Shown here: one piece after another, positions 1 through 5,730 of the stretch
Numbering within the stretch: the stretch's first letter is position 1
Layout of the letters: each line of letters opens with the position of its first letter
Source: Clostridia bacterium
Lineage (GTDB): Bacteria > Bacillota > Clostridia > Christensenellales > CAG-1252
Assembly (NCBI GenBank): GCA_017455385.1
Contig: JAFTBD010000016.1
Span: 1-7,257, forward strand
Length of the DNA stretch: 7,257 bases
Reading direction: 5' to 3'
Made by a program: the position numbers and the translations under genes
The notes under the pieces: model-generated
What the model saw: only the letters and a program-made list of their open reading frames with translations
What the model was told of the DNA's origin: nothing
Database searches by the model: none

Positions 1-821
1 AAGACGTGTCCTGCTACGGGCAGTGCTCCCTGACGGTGGCGCTCCCCATCCTCTCCGCGATGGGCATCGAGACGGCGATCATTCCGTCCGCCGTGCTCTC
101 CACCCATACGGGCGGCTTCAGCGGATACACCTTCCGCGATTTGACCGACGATCTCCCCGCAATCAACGCGCATTGGGCGAAGGAAGGGTTGAAATTCGAT
201 GCTTTCTATACCGGCTACGTCGGCAGCAAACTGCAACTGCAATACATCAAGGATATCGTGACGAGCCGTAAGAAGGATGATTCACTCTTCATCGTGGATC
301 CCGTGATGGCGGATAACGGCAAATTATATTACGGCTTCGACGAGGCTTTCGCCGCCGAAATGGCGAAGTTCGTCAAGGGCGCGGACGTCATCCTGCCCAA
401 TCTGACCGAGGCTTCTTTCCTCCTGAAAGTTCCCTACGTCGGCGACGATTACGACCAAGCCTACATCGAGGACCTCCTGCGCAAGCTCTCCAAACTGAAC
501 GGCGGAGACGTGGTGCTGACGGGCGTCTCCTTCGACAATAACAAGCTGGGCGTCGCCGCCTATTCCAAGACGAAAGACAGCGTGCATTACTACTTCGAAG
601 ATCGCATCCCGGGCGGTTTCCACGGCACGGGCGACGTATACGCCTCCACCTTCGTGGGCGGTATGGTGCGCGGTCTTTCCCTTGAGGATGCCGCCGACCT
701 CGCCGTCGATTACACCGTGCGCACCATCCAAGCCACCGTCCCCGTACGCGACGAGCATTGGTACGGCGTGAAATTCGAGGAGGCTCTCCCCTTCCTCGTG
801 AAGAAAGTCGAGAAACTCTGA
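1..821 (+). CDS. pdxK: Pyridoxal/pyridoxamine kinase, 5' end truncated by window edge
   Basis: Ribokinase-superfamily kinase that phosphorylates pyridoxal, pyridoxamine or pyridoxine with ATP to feed the vitamin B6 salvage pathway; cytoplasmic. The frame is open to the left edge. The first visible residues read D-VSCYGQCSLTVALPIL, the typical N-terminal strand of the PdxK/PdxY family (usually QDLSCFGRCSLTVALP), so only about 10-15 residues are missing and the GTG at position 6 is internal, not the start. Counting from that GTG, the substrate-side STHTGGFSG lies at about 32-40, VDPVMAD at 97-103 and PNLTEA at 131-136. The C-terminal GTGD anion-hole motif is at 207-210, with D210 the expected catalytic base. 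About 270 residues are visible, near the full family length. It stops with TGA 15 bases before a shared hairpin terminator and converges on putP. Which B6 vitamer is preferred, and a ThiD-like HMP kinase side activity, cannot be settled from the sequence. Confidence 0.93.
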   Translation, partial: DVSCYGQCSLTVALPILSAMGIETAIIPSAVLSTHTGGFSGYTFRDLTDDLPAINAHWAKEGLKFDAFYTGYVGSKLQLQYIKDIVTSRKKDDSLFIVDPVMADNGKLYYGFDEAFAAEMAKFVKGADVILPNLTEASFLLKVPYVGDDYDQAYIEDLLRKLSKLNGGDVVLTGVSFDNNKLGVAAYSKTKDSVHYYFEDRIPGGFHGTGDVYASTFVGGMVRGLSLEDAADLAVDYTVRTIQATVPVRDEHWYGVKFEEALPFLVKKVEKL

Positions 822-836
822 GATATAGGATATAAG

Positions 837-871
837 AAAAAGTCCGCCACAATGAAGTGACGGACTTTTTT
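837..871. terminator. Bidirectional Rho-independent terminator
   Basis: A ten-base-pair stem pairs AAAAAGTCCG (837-846) with CGGACTTTTT (861-870). After one C-A mismatch, three more pairs (848-850 with 857-859) close on the loop AATGAA (851-856). The A-run on one side and T-run on the other mean that either strand transcribes a hairpin followed by a U tract. The stem starts 15 bases after the stop of the plus-strand kinase gene and lies 16 bases beyond the stop of minus-strand putP, so one element can end both convergent transcripts. Confidence 0.9.
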
Positions 872-886
872 CTGTTTTGTCGGGAA

Positions 887-2560
887 TTATTCTTCCGCGG
901 GAGATTCGGCGACTTCCTCTGCGGTCTCTTCAAGAGCAGGCGCCGCTTCCTCAGCGGTCGCAGCGGTCTCGGCGACACCGTCGATCAGGATGACGCCGTC
1001 CTCGACTTCCACGCTCTTCGCCGTAGCCACCTTGTCGAAGAGATCGGTGATCTCCTTGGAAGGCTTCTCGGTGAAATAGCTAACAGCGATCATCGTCACG
1101 AGACCTGCGATAAAGCCCGGGATGATCTCATAGAGCTCGGTATTGTAAGCGACGCTCTTCATGCCGTAGTATTCCATATTGAAAAGGATCATCCACAGGA
1201 TATCCACGACGAAGCCGACGATGATGCCCGCCGTAGCACCCTTGTAATTCACTCTGCGATTGTAGAGGGACAGAAGAAGCACCGGACCGAAGGCCGCGCC
1301 GAAGGCAGCCCACGCCGCAGACACCAAGGTCATAATGGTGGAGAAAGCAGGCACAATGGGCTCGTCGCCGAAGCCGAGGAACGCGATGAAGAACGCGACC
1401 ACGGACGCCACGATAACGACGATCCTACCCACCCACACGATCTCTTTATCCGAGGCATCCTTGCGGATGGTGGTCTTATAGATATCCGAAGCGAATGCGG
1501 AAGAAGACGCGAGGAGCTGCGAATCCGCCGTACTCATCGAAGCCGCCAAGATAGCGGTGATGACGAGACCGCCGATGAAGACGGGAAACGCCTTTTGCGC
1601 CAAGGTGATGAACACCGTGGAGGACGCACCCTCGAGCGCATTGCCGAGGTACTTCCTGCCGACAAGAGCCACGATGGTGGCGAAAGTGAGGATCAAGATG
1701 GTCCAAGTGCTGCCGACGATCTGCGACTTCCTCATCTCCTTCTCCGACTTGATGGACATATAGCGGACGACGATATGCGGCATACCGAAATAACCGAGTC
1801 CCCAGCCGAGACCGGTGAGAATGGTCGCGACGCATCCCCAAGGCGTATTCGCGACCTTGAACATATTATAGAAGTTCTCGGGCAACGCGCCTGCCGCTTC
1901 GGGCGCTTTCAGCACCGCGACGGAGACGATCGGGAGAAGCATCAGAGCCACGAGCATGATCATGCCTTGGAAGAAGTCCGTCCAGCACACGGCGTTGAAT
2001 CCGCCGAGGAAGAGATAGGCGATGATGATGACCATACTGATGAGCATCGCGATGCGCTCGTCCAGTCCGAACATCTGGTTAAACAAGGTACCCGCCGCCT
2101 TGATACTCGAGGCGCCGTACACGCAGTACACCAAGACGAAGATGACCGCGCAGATGACCTGCAATTCTTTCCTGTCGCTCTTGAAACGCTTGGTCAGGTA
2201 CTGCGGGATGGTGATGCTGTCGTCCGCGAGGATGGAATACCTTCTGAGACGGGGCGCCAAGAGGATCCAAGCCAAGACCGTACCGATGGCGAGACCGATG
2301 GAGATCCACACCTGTCCGAGACCCGCGGCGTAGATGGAGCCGGGCAACCCCATGAGCACCCACGCGCTCATATCCGACGCGCCTGCGCTTAATGCGGAGA
2401 CGAATCCATTCATCTTTCTGCCGCCGAGGAAGAAACCTTTCTCCCCCGTGTCGGACTTATTCTTCAAGAAGAAAAAGACGCCGACACCGATCACGAGCAG
2501 GAAATATAAGACGAATGCCACAACGTTTCCGGCTTTCACTTCTGCTATTACGTTATTCAT
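887..2560 (-). CDS. putP: Sodium/proline symporter (SSS family) with acidic C-terminal tail
   Basis: Inner-membrane Na+-coupled L-proline importer of the solute:sodium symporter family (LeuT fold). The 557-residue product has about 13 hydrophobic segments, the first at about 12-32 and the last at about 480-497. Family landmarks are SAGASDMSAWVLMGLPG at 58-74, whose D63 matches E. coli PutP Asp55, and ILAASMSTADSQLL at 337-350, where A340, S343 and T344 match the Na+ ligands A337, S340 and T341. FLGGFNAVCWTDFFQG follows TM5. Residues from about 496 form a soluble tail; after K515 it has no Lys or Arg and 14 Asp/Glu in 42 residues. The product is roughly 55 residues longer than E. coli PutP (about 500). 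The ATG has a GGGAGG Shine-Dalgarno sequence eight bases upstream by its GGAGG core. The gene begins 14 bases after the zinc-ribbon gene and is probably the last gene of the dnaG-rpoD transcript. Proline is the best substrate guess; another amino acid is possible. Confidence 0.93.
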   Translation of the reverse strand: MNNVIAEVKAGNVVAFVLYFLLVIGVGVFFFLKNKSDTGEKGFFLGGRKMNGFVSALSAGASDMSAWVLMGLPGSIYAAGLGQVWISIGLAIGTVLAWILLAPRLRRYSILADDSITIPQYLTKRFKSDRKELQVICAVIFVLVYCVYGASSIKAAGTLFNQMFGLDERIAMLISMVIIIAYLFLGGFNAVCWTDFFQGMIMLVALMLLPIVSVAVLKAPEAAGALPENFYNMFKVANTPWGCVATILTGLGWGLGYFGMPHIVVRYMSIKSEKEMRKSQIVGSTWTILILTFATIVALVGRKYLGNALEGASSTVFITLAQKAFPVFIGGLVITAILAASMSTADSQLLASSSAFASDIYKTTIRKDASDKEIVWVGRIVVIVASVVAFFIAFLGFGDEPIVPAFSTIMTLVSAAWAAFGAAFGPVLLLSLYNRRVNYKGATAGIIVGFVVDILWMILFNMEYYGMKSVAYNTELYEIIPGFIAGLVTMIAVSYFTEKPSKEITDLFDKVATAKSVEVEDGVILIDGVAETAATAEEAAPALEETAEEVAESPAEE

Positions 2561-2568
2561 TTGTGTAT

Positions 2569-2574
2569 CCTCCC
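2569..2574 (-). promoter_or_regulatory. Shine-Dalgarno site of putP
   Basis: On the minus strand the sequence reads TAAGGGAGGATACACAAATG: the TAA stop of the zinc-ribbon gene abuts GGGAGG, and the putP ATG follows 8 bases after the GGAGG core. It fixes the putP start. It also shows that the gap holds a ribosome binding site and no space for a promoter. Confidence 0.85.
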
Positions 2575-3276
2575 TTACGCCTTATATAGGATCCTGCCGC
2601 AATCCGGGCATTCTATAAAAGGCTCACTATTCAATTTCACGATGGCGTCGCCCGCGAGCTCCATGAAGCAACCGCCGCAACTCCTGCCGTCCTGCAAGGG
2701 GACGATGGCGGGGAGCTTTTTCTGCTTGCGGAGCCGCTTATACACCTCGAGGAATTTCTCCGAGCATTTCTTCTCGATCTCCGCGAGCGCCGCTTTCAGC
2801 TTCTGGGCTTCGGGCATCAGTTTCGCGCGTTCCTCGTCGTATTTCACCTTGACGGCATTCAGTTTCTTTGCCGCCTCTTTGCCCGTCGCCATCGTAGCGG
2901 CGTGCGCTTGATTGAGCTCCACGATCCTCGCGCTCATCTTGCTGATCTCCTGCGAGAGGTTCTTCAGCTGATTGATGAGCTTCTGGATATTACGCGTGAA
3001 GAACTCCGCTCCGTTGATGTCGGTGACTTCCGGCACGGCGCTCTCCATCTCGGCGAGCTCCTTCTGCAGAGCGTCGTATTCCGCGATGAGCGCTTCCATC
3101 TGTTTGATCATCTCACCCGCGTCACGGTTCTGTTTGACGACCTGTTCCTGCGCGTTCGTCACGGTGGCTTTGCACTGTGCGTATTCGCGCGCGGCGTCGC
3201 TCTGCAAGAGACTGTTCTCGAGCTTCATGAGCTGCCTGTCAAGGTCTTGATATTCAAGCATTACGGTTAGATCCAT
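2575..3276 (-). CDS. Coiled-coil protein with C-terminal C4 zinc ribbon (DUF164 / zf-RING_7 family)
   Basis: A 233-residue cytoplasmic protein. Residues about 5-80 and 95-180 are Lys/Glu/Gln/Leu-rich with heptad character and should form a long antiparallel helical hairpin. The break is near VPEVTDINGAEF (81-92), a loop position typical of this family. The C-terminal zinc ribbon has two CxxC pairs: CGGC at 200-203 and CPDC at 223-226. No membrane segment or signal peptide is seen. Known relatives are Helicobacter HP0958 (FlgZ) and Chlamydia CT398; both have this coiled-coil plus zinc-ribbon build and are reported to interact with sigma-54 (RpoN). The molecular role in Bacillota is not established. 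It lies in the usual place after the nif3-like gene, 15 bases downstream of it, with AAGGAG six bases before the ATG. Family assignment is secure; a role in binding RNA, sigma factor or RNA polymerase is inference from relatives and neighbours. Confidence 0.88.
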   Translation of the reverse strand: MDLTVMLEYQDLDRQLMKLENSLLQSDAAREYAQCKATVTNAQEQVVKQNRDAGEMIKQMEALIAEYDALQKELAEMESAVPEVTDINGAEFFTRNIQKLINQLKNLSQEISKMSARIVELNQAHAATMATGKEAAKKLNAVKVKYDEERAKLMPEAQKLKAALAEIEKKCSEKFLEVYKRLRKQKKLPAIVPLQDGRSCGGCFMELAGDAIVKLNSEPFIECPDCGRILYKA

Positions 3277-3282
3277 TGTTGT

Positions 3283-3288
3283 CTCCTT
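3283..3288 (-). promoter_or_regulatory. Shine-Dalgarno site of the zinc-ribbon gene
   Basis: AAGGAG sits six bases upstream of the ATG at 3276 on the minus strand and starts four bases after the TAA stop of the nif3-like gene. It supports the chosen start and fills most of the short junction. Confidence 0.85.
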
Positions 3289-3291
3289 CCC

Positions 3292-4050
3292 TTACACCTC
3301 GTAAGGATGTGTATTCTTACGGCTGAGGATGACTTCGACGTCGAATTTCTCAGCCAAAAATTTCGCCATATATTTCGTGAACGCCCACTCGCTCGCGTAG
3401 TGCGTCGTTTCCACGAGCCGCACGCCGAGGTCGAGCGCCATCATCGCGTAATTATGTTTCACGTCCGCGGTGACGATGCAAGCATTCGTTTCTTTCGCTC
3501 TCAATATGAGTTTCTCCGAGATACCCGCTCCGCAGGACGTGATGACGCGGCGCACCATGCCGCTCCCCACCGAACGAATGACGGTATCGGCGAGCGCGCT
3601 CTTCACCATGCGACGGAATTCCTCGAAAGGCATCTCCCGCTCAAGGTCGAACTCGATGGCGAAGCCGTCGTCGATGACAGTGAATTCCTTCGCGCCGAGG
3701 CTACGAGCAAGGTGATGGTTATTGCCCTCTTCCGCGCAGTCGTAATCGGTATGCACGGCGATAGCGGCGATCTTATTCTCCGCGAGGTCCAATACCATGC
3801 CGCCCGTATAGCTCTCATCCGTCACCCGCTTGATCTCGCGAAAAATGACGGGATGATGCGAGACGATGAGGGTCGCTCCCGCTTCCTTCGCCTCCGCGAT
3901 GACGTCGTGTGTGACGTCGAGGCAGACGAGGATCTTCTCGACCTTCGCGTCTTTATGCCCGACGAGCAGTCCCACGTTGTCGAAAGACAACGCAGTCTCG
4001 AAAGGATATCTCTCATTCAGCGCGGCAGTGACGTCAGCTACGGTACACAC
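3292..4050 (-). CDS. Nif3-like dinuclear metal-center protein (short form)
   Basis: Member of the Nif3/YbgI/YqfO family, which forms toroidal hexamers with a two-metal site per subunit. Databases often call it 'GTP cyclohydrolase 1 type 2 homolog', but the physiological reaction is not settled. The 252-residue product begins with the usual ADVTAALNERYPFETALSFDNVGLLVG. Candidate metal ligands are H65 and H66 (SHHPVIF), H100 with D104 (HTDYD), and H217 with E221 (THYASEW), matching the H63/H64, H97/D101 and H215/E219 pattern of E. coli YbgI. Its length equals the short YbgI form (about 247). It therefore lacks the PII-like inserted domain that brings B. subtilis YqfO to about 370 residues. The start is GTG: an in-frame TGA lies two codons upstream, and AAGGAG sits ten bases before it. 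It overlaps the 3' end of trmK by 17 bases, a standard neighbour in this operon type. Family call is very firm; function remains open. Confidence 0.93.
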   Translation of the reverse strand: MCTVADVTAALNERYPFETALSFDNVGLLVGHKDAKVEKILVCLDVTHDVIAEAKEAGATLIVSHHPVIFREIKRVTDESYTGGMVLDLAENKIAAIAVHTDYDCAEEGNNHHLARSLGAKEFTVIDDGFAIEFDLEREMPFEEFRRMVKSALADTVIRSVGSGMVRRVITSCGAGISEKLILRAKETNACIVTADVKHNYAMMALDLGVRLVETTHYASEWAFTKYMAKFLAEKFDVEVILSRKNTHPYEV

Positions 4051-4660
4051 TTTTCAGTATCTCCTTCTCTTCTTTGAGCGCGGCGTCGTCCGTATAAGCG
4101 AGATACTCCTCGATCTTTTTAAGGCGCATCTCGATATACGTATCACGCGCTTCGCCCTCTCTCCCCACGTACACGTTGTCCTCTTCCCGCCAAGGCAGGC
4201 GAAAGTCCACGAGCATCACGGGATAATAATGTTCTCCCTCTTCGACCACGATATCTCGCTCGATACGCGCGTTTTTCTCCCGCACATAGCCTCTGAGGAG
4301 GGCGGCGTGCGTATGCGGCACGAAGATGGCTCTTTCAAGCGGGAACGGGGCTTCTTCGACGATCTTCACGATCTCTCTGCCTCCCATTCCCGCGATGATG
4401 ACGAGGGATGCGTCTTCTTTCTCTACGCCTTGGAGCCCGTCGCAAACGACGGCGGTGAGAGCGACGCCCTCTTTCTCTGCGAGAAGGGTCGCCTTTTTAA
4501 GGCTCTTCTCGCTGATATCCACGGCGACGGCTCTCTCCGTCCTGCCCTGTTTGAGAGCATAAACGGGGAGCCTGCCGTGGTCTGTCCCGACGTCCGTGAT
4601 ACACCTTTCTCCGTTTATCAGAGACAGGCAGGTATCGATGCGTGCGCCGAGACTTCTCAC
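4034..4660 (-). CDS. trmK: tRNA (adenine22-N1)-methyltransferase TrmK
   Basis: SAM-dependent methyltransferase (COG2384; B. subtilis YqfN) that makes m1A at position 22 in the D-arm of certain tRNAs; cytoplasmic. With the GTG start the product has 208 residues. The N-terminal RSLGARIDTCLSLI matches the family's LSKRL opening. The SAM-binding loop is DVGTDHGRLP at 23-32, an acidic CDGL lies at 74-77, and the TrmK signature IAGMGG is at 89-94. The C-terminal third (from about 175) is Lys/Glu-rich and probably helical, as in the family's coiled-coil C-domain. Two starts are possible. GTG at 4660 overlaps the rpoD stop as GTGA and lies nearest the conserved region. TTG at 4672 would add four residues (212 aa). 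Neither has a good Shine-Dalgarno sequence, so translation probably depends on ribosomes finishing rpoD. The family's QPN motif appears here as VPH. It sits between rpoD and the nif3-like gene, the normal Bacillota order. Confidence 0.92.
   Translation of the reverse strand: MRSLGARIDTCLSLINGERCITDVGTDHGRLPVYALKQGRTERAVAVDISEKSLKKATLLAEKEGVALTAVVCDGLQGVEKEDASLVIIAGMGGREIVKIVEEAPFPLERAIFVPHTHAALLRGYVREKNARIERDIVVEEGEHYYPVMLVDFRLPWREEDNVYVGREGEARDTYIEMRLKKIEEYLAYTDDAALKEEKEILKSVYRS
4061..4066 (-). promoter_or_regulatory. Shine-Dalgarno site of the nif3-like gene, inside trmK
   Basis: AAGGAG on the minus strand is read in the trmK frame as Lys-Glu codons (AAG GAG) near the TrmK C-terminus. It lies ten bases before the GTG start of the nif3-like gene, supporting that rare start codon and coupling of the two genes. 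Confidence 0.75.
4657..4660 (-). promoter_or_regulatory. GTGA stop-start overlap of rpoD and trmK
   Basis: On the minus strand GTGA contains the GTG start of trmK and the TGA stop of rpoD. No purine-rich Shine-Dalgarno sequence is evident in the preceding 20 bases. This arrangement is typical of termination-reinitiation coupling. The caveat is the alternative TTG start 12 bases upstream. Confidence 0.6.
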
Positions 4661-5730
4661 CGATCCACGCAACCGCGCAGCTTGTCTTTCCTCTTCGGAT
4701 GACGGAGCTTACGCAGCGCTTTCGCCTCGATCTGACGGATACGCTCACGGGTCACGCCGAAAGCTTGTCCGACTTCCTCGAGGGTGCGGGCGCGATGATC
4801 GTCCAGTCCGTAACGCATACGGATGACCTTTTCTTCGCGCGGCGTCAAGGTGGCGAGCACCTGCATGAGTTGCTCACGGATCATGCTCTGTTCCGCTTTC
4901 TCCGCGGGCTGAGCCGCCGTGGTGTCCTCGATGAAGTCACCGAGGTGGCTGTCCTCTTCCTCGCCGATAGGCGTCTCCAAAGACACGGGGTCTTGCGCCG
5001 TGCGCTGGATCTCACGGATCCTCTCGACGGTGGTGCCCATCTCTTCCGCGATCTCTTCGACCGTCGGGTCACGACCGAGCTTTTGCGTGAGCGTCCTCGT
5101 CACGCGCGCGGTCTTATTGATGGTCTCCACCATATGCACGGGAAGACGGATGGTCCTCGCCTGATCCGCGATGGCGCGGGTGATGGCTTGACGGATCCAC
5201 CAAGTCGCGTAAGTACTGAACTTGAACCCTTTGGTGTAGTCGAACTTGTCCACCGCCTTCAAGAGTCCTTGGTTACCTTCCTGAATGAGGTCGAGGAACG
5301 CCATACCGCGCGAGGTATACCTCTTGGCGATACTGACGACGAGACGCAGGTTCGCCTCGGCGAGTCTTCTTTTCGCCGATTCGTCCCCTTCCATCATCCT
5401 CTTCGCGAGTTCCTTCTCCTCTTCCACGCTGAGCAACGGGTAACTGCCGATGTCGCGCAGGTAAAGCTTCACGGCGTCGTCTACGCTGACGTCGGAGAGC
5501 AACTTGTTGATAGCGTCGGGACGCGACGCCTCTTCCTCATCGGAATAGGTGATGCGGATCCCCGCCTTCTCGATCTCGGAATAGATATACTCGATATCTT
5601 CCGGTTCGAGATCGAATTTCTGCAGCCGAGCGACAAGGACTTCATCCGGCACCGTGCCTTTCGCCTTGTAACCCTCGATGATCCTATCGATTTGTTCTCT
5701 CAATAGTGCTTCTTTTTCACTGCTTTCCAT
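4657..5730 (-). CDS. rpoD: Housekeeping RNA polymerase sigma factor RpoD/SigA
   Basis: Primary sigma-70 factor: binds core RNA polymerase and recognises -10 and -35 promoter elements. The 357-residue length is close to B. subtilis SigA (371). Residues 1-60 are a short region 1.1-like segment. Region 1.2 is DDAVKLYLRDIGSYPLLSVEEE at 84-105. Region 2 spans about 123-200 and contains NLRLVVSIAKRY, DLIQEGNQGL, and FSTYATWWIRQAITRAIADQ for core binding, -10 recognition and melting. Region 3 runs from about 200, with the 3.2 finger near DPVSLETPIGEEEDSHLGDF (247-266). Region 4 (from about 290) holds the -35 recognition helix VTRERIRQIEAKALRKLRHP (326-345). There is no large non-conserved insert between 1.2 and 2, as expected outside Proteobacteria. 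The ATG is preceded by AGGAGG four bases upstream, rather close but strong. It overlaps dnaG by 14 bases and trmK by 4. Region 2 and 4 motifs are intact, so this is the vegetative sigma, not an alternative one. Confidence 0.98.
   Translation of the reverse strand: MESSEKEALLREQIDRIIEGYKAKGTVPDEVLVARLQKFDLEPEDIEYIYSEIEKAGIRITYSDEEEASRPDAINKLLSDVSVDDAVKLYLRDIGSYPLLSVEEEKELAKRMMEGDESAKRRLAEANLRLVVSIAKRYTSRGMAFLDLIQEGNQGLLKAVDKFDYTKGFKFSTYATWWIRQAITRAIADQARTIRLPVHMVETINKTARVTRTLTQKLGRDPTVEEIAEEMGTTVERIREIQRTAQDPVSLETPIGEEEDSHLGDFIEDTTAAQPAEKAEQSMIREQLMQVLATLTPREEKVIRMRYGLDDHRARTLEEVGQAFGVTRERIRQIEAKALRKLRHPKRKDKLRGCVDR

Noticed and set aside
6..8. GTG as a possible start of the B6 kinase
   Set aside because: It encodes the Val of the conserved QD-VSCYGQCSLTV strand; the upstream codon is Asp and the frame continues to the edge, so the gene is truncated by the window.
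388..978. Minus-strand open frames opposite the B6 kinase gene, one running across the terminator
   Set aside because: Extreme Arg/Pro/Ser composition, overlap with a clear plus-strand kinase and passage through the hairpin all argue against coding.
1865..1870. TATAAT-like -10 hexamer on the minus strand within putP
   Set aside because: It is read as ordinary codons of the NFYNMF stretch, and no TTGACA-like element sits about 17 bases upstream of it.
857..2392. A 511-codon open frame on the plus strand opposite putP
   Set aside because: It is antisense to an unmistakable transporter gene, begins within the terminator hairpin, and its product is Asp/Arg/His/Glu-rich without domains. This composition is what the reverse complement of hydrophobic codons in a GC-rich gene gives.
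3307..4077. A 256-codon plus-strand open frame opposite the nif3-like gene
   Set aside because: The antisense gene has full-length family similarity and intact ligands; this frame has none and is Arg/His/Asp-rich, a shadow.
4642..5706. A 354-codon open frame on the plus strand opposite rpoD
   Set aside because: It mirrors the strongly conserved sigma factor, has no recognisable motif or convincing ribosome site, and is best explained by GC-rich codon structure.
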